A DNA stretch of 64,000 nucleotides from Paraeggerthella hongkongensis (lineage in GTDB: Bacteria > Actinomycetota > Coriobacteriia > Coriobacteriales > Eggerthellaceae), in assembly GCF_003340345.1 (NCBI RefSeq), contig NZ_PPTQ01000014.1, positions 18,813 through 82,812 on the forward strand. Direction: 5' to 3'. This document shows, in pieces, positions 8,632 to 16,348 of this stretch. The translations under genes were made by a program, and so were the position numbers. How positions within the stretch are numbered: position 1 is the stretch's first letter; each line of letters opens with the position of its first letter. The notes under the pieces were generated by a model. The model made no database searches. It saw only the letters and a program-made list of their open reading frames with translations, and had not been told where the DNA came from.

Positions 8632-9282
8632 TTAGGCGCCCAGGCCGAAGAACGCGGCAACAAGACGCATGCCGTACAGCACCACGACTATCCCGCAAAC
8701 CACATTCACCACGCGCAGCATGCCGTCGCTGAACCGGCTGCCCAACGCGTTCACGGCAAGGGCGATCCCCTGAAACCACACGAGCGACGCCGAGCACGCT
8801 CCAACCACGAACGCAACGCCTTCCGCACCGACGAACGTCGCGCGAAAGGCGCCCAGCATCAAGGCGCCGTCGATGAGCGCTTGCGGATTGCACCAGGTAA
8901 CCACGAACGCCGCCGAAACGATCGACGCGAAGCCGGCTTCGCGTCCGAAGCGCGGAGCTTTTCTCGAAGCACCGGAAGCCGCTTGTGCGGCGGGATCTTT
9001 GCGCTTCGCCGCAATGAGACGAACGCCTATCACAACCACCAGAAGGCCGCCGACCAGCTGAATTGCACGAGACAGGCCGGGCACTGCATCCATAAGCAAG
9101 CCAATACCGAAAAAACTCGCGAGCGTCAACGTCATGTCGAACAGCGTGACCGCAAGCGAAGTCGCAAGGGCGCGCCGTCGAGTGCCGGAAACCGCCGCAT
9201 TGATCACGAACAGGTTCTGCATTCCAATTGGCGCCAAATACGCCAAGCCCATCGCAAAGCCCTGCAGCAAGACGGCAACCAC
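8632..9282 (-). CDS. LysE/ArgO-family amino acid exporter
   Basis: Inner-membrane exporter of the LysE superfamily, 216 residues and about six hydrophobic segments, which is the family size. The signature near the N terminus is APIGMQNLFVINAA, matching the LysE/ArgO motif for basic amino acid export. A hydrophilic cytoplasmic loop rich in Lys/Arg and Ala follows the third helix (about residues 92-115). The start is a GTG at 9282 that sits three bases after the stop of the tatD-like gene, using GGAAGGA inside that gene's end as ribosome site, so it is translationally linked to it. Substrate (Arg, Lys or a toxic analogue) is inferred from family. Confidence 0.83.
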   Translation of the reverse strand: MVAVLLQGFAMGLAYLAPIGMQNLFVINAAVSGTRRRALATSLAVTLFDMTLTLASFFGIGLLMDAVPGLSRAIQLVGGLLVVVIGVRLIAAKRKDPAAQAASGASRKAPRFGREAGFASIVSAAFVVTWCNPQALIDGALMLGAFRATFVGAEGVAFVVGACSASLVWFQGIALAVNALGSRFSDGMLRVVNVVCGIVVVLYGMRLVAAFFGLGA

Positions 9283-9285
9283 GCC

Positions 9286-10116
9286 CTATCCTTCCAGCCT
9301 GGAATCGTCTTCGAGCAACAACGCGCTGGTAGCGGCAATCCGCATACCCAGATCAGCAGCCGATTCGTCACGCAAACCCGCCAGATCGACCAGCGCGCGT
9401 TCAAGAAGCCCTCTCCACGCACCGGCTTCAAGGGACGCCCCCGGCGCAGAGGGCTCGTCAGTTTCCAGCAACAAACGCTCGCGGGGCACGGCCTGCGCAT
9501 AGGCGCGCCCGCGCTTCGTGGCCAGCATGCGCGGGCCTACCGAAAAGAAGCAGCCGAGCCGTATCGCGCGCTGCAGATCATCGGACGAGCCCGAGAACCA
9601 ATGGAACACGCATGCACTGTCCTCTGTCGCGCGATGCCGTTCGAGCGCATCGAGGACCGCGCCCGCCGCGCGCACCGCATGAAGCGTTAGCACCTTGCCG
9701 CCCAGGTTGGCGCATGCAGAGACCACGCGATCGAACGCACGCTCCTGCGCCTCGCGCGACGCAACGTGCCTTGCACCGAAGTCCAGTCCGATCTCGCCGA
9801 CGAATCGGGTCGATCCCACCAGATGCTCGAACCGCTCCAGCGCCCGGTTCGCGCCGTCCGACTCGCCTTCGGCCACCCACCAGGGATGCAGGCCCAAGGC
9901 CACGCGCACGTTGCCGCACGCTGCCAACCCCTGCACGGCGCGCTCGTAGCCCTCGGGCGTCACCGTTGCCGAGAAGGCGCTCACGCCAAGCTCATCAAGG
10001 CCGGCTGCAAGCGAAGCCGCATTCGGCGCGAAGTCCACATGGCAGTGCATGTCGAAAAGGCGCATCGACGAAACGTCGCCGTCGATCGCCGAAGATGCCG
10101 TCCCCAAAATAGTCAC
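9286..10116 (-). CDS. TatD-family metal-dependent hydrolase
   Basis: Metal-dependent hydrolase of the TatD group (3'-5' DNA exonuclease or related phosphodiesterase/amidohydrolase), TIM-barrel fold. Metal ligands are seen in order: HCH near the N terminus (FDMHCHVDF), Glu in GEIGLDFG, His in LHAVRAAG, His in VFHWFSG, and Asp in LLLETDEPSAPG. I place the start at the GTG at 10116, which overlaps the tcdA stop as GTGA and would couple translation; an ATG at 10065 gives a more typical 259 residues but has no ribosome site. It is the middle gene of tcdA-tatD-lysE. Its last bases carry the ribosome site of the exporter. Confidence 0.8.
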   Translation of the reverse strand: MTILGTASSAIDGDVSSMRLFDMHCHVDFAPNAASLAAGLDELGVSAFSATVTPEGYERAVQGLAACGNVRVALGLHPWWVAEGESDGANRALERFEHLVGSTRFVGEIGLDFGARHVASREAQERAFDRVVSACANLGGKVLTLHAVRAAGAVLDALERHRATEDSACVFHWFSGSSDDLQRAIRLGCFFSVGPRMLATKRGRAYAQAVPRERLLLETDEPSAPGASLEAGAWRGLLERALVDLAGLRDESAADLGMRIAATSALLLEDDSRLEG

Positions 10117-10847
10117 TGACCGATTCCCGCCAGCTCGCGAAGCACCACGCCCGCAATCATCTGCCCCATGATGGGCGGCACGTACGATGCGGTGCCCAGG
10201 TTCGATCGCTCGCGCCGCGCAGCTCCTTCGCGCACGGGCACCTCGACCGGCTGCTCGCATGAATACAGCACCCGCAGACTGCGAATGCCGCGTTTGCGAC
10301 CTTCCTTGCGCATGATGCGGCACAGCGGGCAGTTCACCGTTTCGTACACATCCGCCGCGCGAAAGCACTCGGGATGCAGCTTGTTCGCCGCTCCCATGCT
10401 GCTGATCAGGCGCATGCCCTCGCGGTCTGCGTATTCAGCGATCGCCAGCTTCGTGGAAATGGTGTCGATCGCGTCCACCACGTAGTCGGCACGCGCGCCG
10501 AACTCGCCCAAAAGAGCGGGGACGCTTTCGGCTAGCACGAACGTATCCAGCGCCTCTACCTGGGCGTTCGGGTTGATGTCGGCCACCATGGCGCGCACCA
10601 CCTCCGTCTTCTTGCGCCCGATGGTGCTATGAAACGCAATGGCCTGACGATTGATGTTGCTCGCCTGCACCACATCGTGGTCGACCACGATCAAGCGCCC
10701 CACCCCGCCGCGTGCGAGCGCTTCGACGCAGTTCGATCCCACGCCGCCCAAGCCCAGCACCATGACGGTAGAGGCGGCCAGGCGCTCGACGCCTTCTCGG
10801 CCCATGATCAATTCGAGTTTCGATACGGCATCGTCTGCAGCGCTCAT
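10113..10847 (-). CDS. tcdA: tRNA threonylcarbamoyladenosine dehydratase (ThiF/HesA family)
   Basis: E1-like ATP-dependent enzyme of 244 residues that cyclises t6A37 to ct6A in ANN-decoding tRNAs. The adenylation site is LGLGGVGSNCVEALARGG; the ATP/substrate segments DHDVVQASNINRQ and VVDAIDTISTK are those of TcdA. CPLCRIMRKEGRKRGI carries the Cys pair typical of the group and the Lys/Arg-rich tRNA-facing stretch. ATG at 10847 is preceded by AAAGGA. It leads a three-gene minus-strand operon with tatD and a LysE exporter. ThiF and MoeB are excluded because there is no sulfur-carrier gene nearby and the motif set fits TcdA. Confidence 0.9.
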   Translation of the reverse strand: MSAADDAVSKLELIMGREGVERLAASTVMVLGLGGVGSNCVEALARGGVGRLIVVDHDVVQASNINRQAIAFHSTIGRKKTEVVRAMVADINPNAQVEALDTFVLAESVPALLGEFGARADYVVDAIDTISTKLAIAEYADREGMRLISSMGAANKLHPECFRAADVYETVNCPLCRIMRKEGRKRGIRSLRVLYSCEQPVEVPVREGAARRERSNLGTASYVPPIMGQMIAGVVLRELAGIGQ

Positions 10848-10861
10848 GGCAATCCTTTCTA

Positions 10862-10876
10862 TCGGCGAACATGGTA
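10862..10876 (-). promoter_or_regulatory. Conserved promoter core upstream of tcdA
   Basis: Same 15-mer TACCATGTTCGCCGA as at 7831-7845, here 14 bases before the tcdA ATG. TACCAT may be the -10 box; a weak TTCGTT lies 17 bases upstream. Confidence 0.4.
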
Positions 10877-10967
10877 GCATTGCGCAACTCCCAAACGAAG
10901 CAGAGGACGGAAGCTGGGCGCGAATCAGCGCTTTAGGACCGACGGCCCCGCCATGCGCTCGGAGCGC

Positions 10968-10997
10968 TTGCTTGCACGCCCGGACGCGTGCTACACT
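10968..10997 (+). promoter_or_regulatory. Promoter of the ABC-F leader transcript
   Basis: TTGCTT (10968-10973) and TACACT (10992-10997) with an 18-base spacer. It would start a 5' leader of roughly 240 nt ahead of the ABC-F start codon. Confidence 0.5.
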
Positions 10998-11060
10998 CGC
11001 ACGGCAACGTTTCGCGGACGCCCCCATGCCAAGCGCCCGCCACTCCAAGGAGAGCGATAC

Positions 11061-11072
11061 ATGAAGTTCTAG
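11061..11072 (+). promoter_or_regulatory. Three-codon leader ORF (Met-Lys-Phe-stop)
   Basis: ATG AAG TTC TAG preceded by CCAAGGAGAGCGATAC, a near-ideal ribosome site. An ORF this short with so strong a site, 170 nt upstream of an ABC-F gene, is best read as a regulatory leader peptide. The frame after the TAG stays open but does not resemble a protein. Confidence 0.55.
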
Positions 11073-11115
11073 CGATGCCCCAACCCCGACGTATCCCGGC
11101 GCCTGCACGGCGCTC

Positions 11116-11240
11116 GGCCCTGCGCGGACTCGCATCGCAGATCCATACGCTCGACCAAACGCCCTCGCGCCGCTCAGCGCGCCGGCGAACCCCCTACGCG
11201 AACATCCGCATGCAGGGCCTCCAAATCCACAGGAGGTCTT
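11116..11240 (+). promoter_or_regulatory. Candidate attenuator with two mutually exclusive RNA stems
   Basis: Segment 2-3: bases 11214-11222 pair with 11232-11240 (nine pairs, two of them G-U) across a nine-base loop and bury the AGGAGG ribosome site (11231-11236) of the ABC-F gene. Segment 1-2: GGCCCTGC at 11116-11123 is the exact complement of GCAGGGCC at 11212-11219, extended by GCGG (11124-11127) with CCGC (11206-11209) across a two-base bulge. The two pairings compete for the same bases, so one frees and the other hides the ribosome site. I see the pairings directly; drug-dependent switching is inference. Confidence 0.55.
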
Positions 11241-11241
11241 C

Positions 11242-12717
11242 ATGGTTCTCACCTTACACGATATCGGCTACGCCTACCCCGGGTCGCCCGCACCCGCCAT
11301 CGAACACGTCTCGGCTACGTTCGCCGAAGGTTGGTGCGGCGTCATCGGCGACAACGGCTGCGGCAAGAGCACGCTCGCACGCATCGCATGCGGCCTGATC
11401 CAGCCCGACATCGGCAGCGTCTTTCCCCAGCGCACGGCAACGTACTGCCCCCAAGACGCCGTCACCTCGCCCGATCTGCTGTACGACTTCGCATGCGATT
11501 TCTCCCGCCACGCAATCGCGCTGCGCGAGAATCTGGGCATTGAAGACGACATGCCCTGGCGCTTCGACGAACTTAGCTTTGGGGAGCGCAAGAAAATCCA
11601 AGTGGCCGTGGCGCTTTGGCAAGACCCCGACGTATTGGCGCTCGACGAGCCCACGAACCACGTGGACGCGCCTTGCCGCGCCGCCATTGCGCAAGCGCTC
11701 AAGGGCTATCGCGGCATCGGCATCCTCGTATCGCACGATCGCGAGCTATTGAACGCCCTGGTCGAACGCTGCCTCATGTTCGAAGGCGGAGCCTGGTCCA
11801 TGCGCCCGGGAACCTACGACGAAGCGCGCACGCAGCATGAACGCGAGCGCGCCGAAGCCCTGGCCAAGCGGGCAACCGCCAAGCGAGAGGCCGAACGCCT
11901 GACAGCCGAAGCGAACGAGCGGGCCCGGCAAGCCGCGCGAACGGCCGCCCGGTTGAGCGCCCGGCACCTGGACAAGCACGATAGCGACGGAAGGGAGAAG
12001 CGTCGGCTTGCCGTATACTCCGGGCAGGACGGCAAGACCGGCGCGCTCGCGTCGAACATGGACGCACGCGCCGGACGGGCTCGACAGGAAGCGCAGGGCA
12101 TCCGCACGGCGAAACGCTACAACGGGTCGCTCTGGCTGGAGTCGAAACCCCATCCGCGCGCAACGCTCCTACTCATGGACGAACACGCCATCCCCTGCGG
12201 GCAGGGTCGGCTCGAGCTTCCGAAACTCGCCCTCGGAAACACCGATCACATCGGCATCTCCGGACCGAACGGTGCGGGCAAATCGACGCTCGTACGCCAC
12301 CTGCTCCAACGGCTTCCCAACGACATCGCCGTCCTGACGATCCCGCAGGAAGTGTCGCCCGCCGAAGCAAGGCGCATAGCGAACGACCTGCTTTCAGCCG
12401 ACGAAGCCCGCATGGGACGCCTACTCTCGATCGTCACCCAGCTCAACTCGAACGCAAAACGCATCCTGGCCGGGAGCGAAGTGAGTCCGGGGGAGCTGCG
12501 CAAATTGATGCTGGCCCAAGGCATGCTGGACGAGCCGGCGCTCATCGTGATGGACGAACCCACCAACCACCTGGACCTGCATTCGGCAGAAGCGCTCGAA
12601 CGCGCGCTTGCGGCTTACCCCGGCGCGCTCGTTGCCGTATCGCACGACCAGGCGTTTCTGAACGCTTGCACCAGCACGCGCTGGCACGTGGAGGGAGGGC
12701 GCGTGAGCGTGCGATGA
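11242..12717 (+). CDS. ABC-F family ATPase (ribosome-protection type)
   Basis: Cytosolic tandem ATPase of 491 residues without membrane segments. Domain 1 has Walker A GDNGCGKST, signature LSFGERKK and Walker B VLALDEPTNHVD; domain 2 has GPNGAGKST, a diverged signature VSPGELRK and IVMDEPTNHLD. The interdomain linker (about residues 190-290) is a charged Ala/Arg/Glu coiled coil, the part that reaches the peptidyl-transferase centre in antibiotic-resistance ABC-F proteins. Length is close to resistance-type members and shorter than EttA or Uup. A promoter, a three-codon leader ORF and a site-sequestering hairpin precede it, which fits a drug-inducible resistance factor (macrolide, lincosamide, pleuromutilin or streptogramin class not determinable). 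Housekeeping translation roles remain possible. Confidence 0.85.
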   Translation: MVLTLHDIGYAYPGSPAPAIEHVSATFAEGWCGVIGDNGCGKSTLARIACGLIQPDIGSVFPQRTATYCPQDAVTSPDLLYDFACDFSRHAIALRENLGIEDDMPWRFDELSFGERKKIQVAVALWQDPDVLALDEPTNHVDAPCRAAIAQALKGYRGIGILVSHDRELLNALVERCLMFEGGAWSMRPGTYDEARTQHERERAEALAKRATAKREAERLTAEANERARQAARTAARLSARHLDKHDSDGREKRRLAVYSGQDGKTGALASNMDARAGRARQEAQGIRTAKRYNGSLWLESKPHPRATLLLMDEHAIPCGQGRLELPKLALGNTDHIGISGPNGAGKSTLVRHLLQRLPNDIAVLTIPQEVSPAEARRIANDLLSADEARMGRLLSIVTQLNSNAKRILAGSEVSPGELRKLMLAQGMLDEPALIVMDEPTNHLDLHSAEALERALAAYPGALVAVSHDQAFLNACTSTRWHVEGGRVSVR

Positions 12718-12751
12718 TCGAGCCCTTCCCAAGCGCTCCACGAAGCGTAGG

Positions 12752-12780
12752 TTGCCCGCACGCGAAAGCAGCCCCATAAT
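12752..12780 (+). promoter_or_regulatory. Promoter of the HTH/desulfoferrodoxin-like gene
   Basis: TTGCCC (12752-12757) and CATAAT (12775-12780), 17-base spacer, ending 57 bases before the ATG at 12838. Confidence 0.45.
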
Positions 12781-12837
12781 CGATGCAATCGAAACAGGGT
12801 CGTTGCAGACCGCCACAACCACCGAACGGAGCACTTC

Positions 12838-13452
12838 ATGTCCACCTACATTACCGGCGACACCATCCGCAAGCTGCGCGAGCGAAAAGGATGCACGCAA
12901 CGCGAGCTTGCCAGCCGCCTCGGCGTCACCGACAAAGCGGTTTCCAAATGGGAAACGGGAAAGGGGCTTCCCGACATCACGCTGGTCGAGCCTTTGAGCG
13001 CGGCGCTCGACGTGTCGGTGGCGGAGCTGCTTTCGGGGGAATGCGCCCACAACTCGAATCGCTGCGCCAACATGCTGCGCACGCGGTTCTACGTCTGCCC
13101 TCTGTGCGGCAACGTCGTCCATGCAACCGGCGAGGGCGCGTTCAGCTGCTGCGGTATCCTGCTCCCCGCCCTTGACGCCGAAGACGCAGACTCTGCCGAC
13201 AGCGTCCATCGTCTGGAAATCGACGTGGTGGAACACGACTTCTACGTAACGATGGACCACCCCATGACGAAGCAGCATTTCGTCAGCTTCATCGCCTACG
13301 CCACAACGGACCGCCTGCACCTGCGCAAACTGTACCCGGAGCAAAACGCCGAGGCGCGCTTCCCCATCATGGGGTCGGGGACCGTCTACGCTTTTTGCAA
13401 CCAACACGGCCTGTTCAAAGCGAAAGCCGCACGACCTAAGCCGTCACGCTAG
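12838..13452 (+). CDS. XRE-type regulator fused to a superoxide-reductase-like domain
   Basis: 204 residues in two parts. Residues about 6-65 are a Cro/CI-type helix-turn-helix (IRKLRERKGCTQRELASRLG, then VTDKAVSKWETGKGLPDI). Residues about 80-200 resemble desulfoferrodoxin: a metal-ribbon-like FYVCPLCGNVV with a later CC, then VEHDFYVTMDHPMTKQHF and a terminal CNQHGLFK, which parallel the His and Cys/His iron ligands of superoxide reductases (EHPM... and CNxHG). The full set of four His ligands is not obvious, so redox sensing is more likely than catalysis. Known family facts are for the separate domains; the sensor idea is inference. The gene overlaps the 3' end of the convergent Gly/Ser-rich gene by 17 bp. 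Confidence 0.8.
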   Translation: MSTYITGDTIRKLRERKGCTQRELASRLGVTDKAVSKWETGKGLPDITLVEPLSAALDVSVAELLSGECAHNSNRCANMLRTRFYVCPLCGNVVHATGEGAFSCCGILLPALDAEDADSADSVHRLEIDVVEHDFYVTMDHPMTKQHFVSFIAYATTDRLHLRKLYPEQNAEARFPIMGSGTVYAFCNQHGLFKAKAARPKPSR

Positions 13453-14512
13453 CCGAACCGCCCGACGGGCTCGCGGGCGGTTGCGAGCTCGTCGGGGTGG
13501 TCGAACCTGCGGGTGATCCCGAGCCGGAACTCGAGCCCGAGTCCGAACCCGCCGCAGAGCCTGAGCCGGACGACCCGGAACCGCCGCCCGGCGTCGTTCC
13601 CGATCCCGAACCGCTGCCGCTGCCGGCCGACCCGCCAGCATCGCCGCCGGCGTCCGATCCCGATCCGCCCGACGTCCCCGATTCGGATCCGCCCGCGCCC
13701 GACGAACCGGAACCGGAACCGCCGCTCGTGCCAGAGCCGGCGCCGGAGTCCGAACCGCCGGAAGTCGACCCGCCCGTATTCGACGATCCCTCTTGAGCGC
13801 TTGAAGACCCCGATCCCGCCGAGGAACCGCCGTGTCCATCGGAGCTCTGCGAGCCGCCGTTCGCCGCCGAACCCGCTGACCCGGACTGGCCCTGCCCGAC
13901 CGAGGCGCCGCCCACGTCCTGTGGCGCCTCCTGCTTCTGCACCGAAACGAGAGGCTCCGGCCGCGCGCCGAAACCTTCGCCCTGCGTGATCAGGTTGATC
14001 GCAAAAGCGGATACCAGCACCGCCACCATTGCGGAAACGGCGGAAACGGCAACGATCCTGCGCTGCGTCCTGCGCTTGCGCTCGCGATTGTCGCGAACCC
14101 GCTGCGCCGTCACATCGCCAAGAAGCGCAGCGTCCCCGATCCGAGGCGTGAGCGACCGACGCACGGTGGTCGGCCGCAGCACCGCCGTTTCACCGGCAGG
14201 CGGCAAAACGACGGTCGGCGCATCGCCCGAACCGCCATCGGGCACGTAGCCCGGCTCGCCCGGCTTCAACTCGCGCAGCTTTTCGGCCGAGGCGGTAAAG
14301 AACTTCTTGTACAGTTGCGACGCCACCGCCGAAACGATGGAGCCCACGCCCACGCCGATCACCGATCCGTAAATGCCTATTTGAGACGCCAGCAACATGG
14401 AAGTAACGGCCGCAAGCGCACCGGCAGCCACCTGCGGCAACGACAGGTCGTCGAACAGCGTGCGCAGCGAACCGCCCTTCCCGGCGTTTTCATCACGTGC
14501 ATTCCGTTCCAT
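13436..14512 (-). CDS. Membrane protein with long Gly/Ser-rich C-terminal tail
   Basis: 358 residues of unknown function. A hydrophobic region near the N terminus (about 28-68, probably two helices with Gly-rich turns) is followed by a cytoplasmic basic stretch (RVRDNRERKRRTQRR) and a second membrane segment (about 153-177). The last 170 residues are low-complexity Gly/Ser/Ala with scattered Asp, Glu, Pro and Thr, likely outside the cell as a flexible stalk or wall-spanning linker. No LPXTG or enzymatic domain is visible. ATG at 14512 follows AAGGAGG. The repeats are irregular, with no fixed period. It ends 17 bp inside the convergent regulator gene. Confidence 0.75.
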   Translation of the reverse strand: MERNARDENAGKGGSLRTLFDDLSLPQVAAGALAAVTSMLLASQIGIYGSVIGVGVGSIVSAVASQLYKKFFTASAEKLRELKPGEPGYVPDGGSGDAPTVVLPPAGETAVLRPTTVRRSLTPRIGDAALLGDVTAQRVRDNRERKRRTQRRIVAVSAVSAMVAVLVSAFAINLITQGEGFGARPEPLVSVQKQEAPQDVGGASVGQGQSGSAGSAANGGSQSSDGHGGSSAGSGSSSAQEGSSNTGGSTSGGSDSGAGSGTSGGSGSGSSGAGGSESGTSGGSGSDAGGDAGGSAGSGSGSGSGTTPGGGSGSSGSGSAAGSDSGSSSGSGSPAGSTTPTSSQPPASPSGGSASVTA

Positions 14513-14691
14513 CGTGCGTCCTCCTTGCGAACTCCGGCGTTCGCCCATTCGTTTTCTCGTCTTCGAACATACCCCACTCATGTCGTATGCTTATGTGGTT
14601 CATCTAAACGTTATCAGCAAGCCACAGAACGTCCAATCCTCCACCGCGATGCAGTGGCCGCAAAGCTTGGACGATCGAACGCGAACATGAA

Positions 14692-16341
14692 ATGCGAGAC
14701 TGTATGCACTTGAACCGATCAAAGCACTTCGACGTCCTGGTGATAGGTTGCGGCATAGCCGGAACCATGGCGGCGATCTCGGCAGCACGCGCGGGCGCGC
14801 GCACGGCAATCGCCTGTCTAGGGCCCTTGTTCTCGGGTTCGAGCTTCTACCCGGGCACCTGGGGCCTAGGACTCATCGGCCCCGAGTCGCCCTCCGACGA
14901 AGCCGATCTTGCAAGCTGCATTCTCGATGTGGGCTGCGGCATGGCCGACCCCGCGCTGGTCGCGTCGTTCGTCAGCGGCATCTCCGACGGAATCGAGCAG
15001 CTGGAAGCGCTTGGCGTGACGCTCAAGAAGCCGCAAAATGCGCAGGAACGCGAGTTCATCCCCTGCTTCGATCGCAAGCACCGGCTGTGGCGCGGCATCG
15101 AACGCAACCCCTTCGAGCAGGCCGCAACCGCCGAGCTTGCGCGCTTGAACGTCGTCGCGCTTTCCCCTTGGGAACTAATCGACCTGGTCGTCCACGAAAA
15201 GGAGATCGCGGGCGCCGTGCTGTTCGACCATGCGGCGCAGTCGTTCGAGCTGGTCGCATGCGGTGCCGTCGTGCTGGCAACGGGCGGCTACGGCGGACTG
15301 TTCGAGCGTCGGCTCACGGCGGACGACGTGCAGGGAACCGCCCAAGCCCTTGCGCTGCGCAGCGGCTGCACGCTTGTCAACCTGGAGTTCATGCAGATGA
15401 TGCCCGGCCTCGTCCGCCCGAAAAGCGGCATCGTGTTCAACGAGAAAACGTTTCGCTTCGCCCAGTTGCTCGACGCCGAGGGACGCGACGCGCTGCGCGA
15501 GGTCGAAAACGCTCGGCTTGCGTTGGAAGCGCGTTCGGGACACGGACCCTTCACGGCCCGGCTCGCATCGCGCGACGTGGATCTTGCGCTGGCGAACGCA
15601 GGTCCGAGCGGCCTGAACGTGCGCTACCGTCTTGACGGCACCTCCCCGCTGCCCGAGTTCGTGCGCACGTACTTCGACTGGCTGGAGCGAGACCGCGACA
15701 TCCGAATCGACGACGAATTGGCCATCGCCCCGTACGCCCATGCGGCGAACGGGGGCATCCTCATCGACGAGCATGCGGCAACCGGCGTTGACGGGCTTTA
15801 CGCCTGCGGCGAGGCAACCGGCGGCATGCACGGCGCCGACCGCATCGGCGGCCTTTCAAGCGCGAACGGCATCGTGTTCGGCCTGCGAGCAGGAGCATCG
15901 GCGGCAGCCCGTGCCGCAAGGGCGAATCCGCGAAGCAGCCGCCCACCGCATGCTCGCGCCGCCTTTGAAGGAATCGGCATCGAGCACGGCTCGGACATCA
16001 GAAAAGCGCTGAGGCGCATCATGACCGACAGCTGCATGATCGCAAGAAGCGAGCGCGGCTTGAGTGCAGCCCGGGAAGCCCTGGAGAACTTGACCGCGCA
16101 AGCCGAATCCGAAAAACGCCGAACCGAAGACCCGCGCCAGGTTGCGGGAGCGGCGCGCATCACGGCCCAGCTGACGCTTGCGCGATCCATCGTGGAAGCG
16201 GCGCGCACGCGCACCGAAAGCCGCGGGGCGCACTATCGCCTCGACTTCCCCGCCTCGGATCCCGCTCAAGCGCGGCCGCTTGCCGTCAGCCTGGGAAGGA
16301 ACGGCAGCCCCGTAGCGCGGCCGCTGCACCAACGCCGCTGA
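14692..16341 (+). CDS. FAD-dependent oxidoreductase (L-aspartate oxidase/fumarate reductase flavoprotein type)
   Basis: 549-residue soluble flavoprotein. FAD-binding N terminus VLVIGCGIAGTMAAISAARAG, an internal VVLATGGYGG, and near residues 350-400 the group motif HAANGGILIDEHAATGVDGL followed by YACGEATGGMHGADRIGGLSSANGIVFG. These are the hallmarks of NadB and succinate dehydrogenase flavoproteins; the helical C-terminal domain (EHGSDIRKALRRIM) is like NadB. There is no signal peptide, in contrast to the Tat-exported flavoprotein at 30593. No nadA or nadC lies nearby, so aspartate oxidase is tentative. Start choice is uncertain: ATG at 14692 or 14704, neither with a clear ribosome site. Confidence 0.75.
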   Translation: MRDCMHLNRSKHFDVLVIGCGIAGTMAAISAARAGARTAIACLGPLFSGSSFYPGTWGLGLIGPESPSDEADLASCILDVGCGMADPALVASFVSGISDGIEQLEALGVTLKKPQNAQEREFIPCFDRKHRLWRGIERNPFEQAATAELARLNVVALSPWELIDLVVHEKEIAGAVLFDHAAQSFELVACGAVVLATGGYGGLFERRLTADDVQGTAQALALRSGCTLVNLEFMQMMPGLVRPKSGIVFNEKTFRFAQLLDAEGRDALREVENARLALEARSGHGPFTARLASRDVDLALANAGPSGLNVRYRLDGTSPLPEFVRTYFDWLERDRDIRIDDELAIAPYAHAANGGILIDEHAATGVDGLYACGEATGGMHGADRIGGLSSANGIVFGLRAGASAAARAARANPRSSRPPHARAAFEGIGIEHGSDIRKALRRIMTDSCMIARSERGLSAAREALENLTAQAESEKRRTEDPRQVAGAARITAQLTLARSIVEAARTRTESRGAHYRLDFPASDPAQARPLAVSLGRNGSPVARPLHQRR

Positions 16342-16348
16342 AACCGCA

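Noticed and set aside
11061..11241. Met-Lys-Phe-stop as the start of a decayed desulfoferrodoxin-like gene (MKF-x-RCP)
   Set aside because: After the TAG the frame shows no second metal motif and is Arg/Pro/Ala rich. The strong ribosome site and competing stems fit a regulatory leader better, though decay is not fully excluded.
13497..13796. Pro/Glu-rich plus-strand frame opposite the Gly/Ser tail
   Set aside because: It is the complement of Gly/Ser codons (Pro/Asp/Glu), has no ribosome site, and has no domain.
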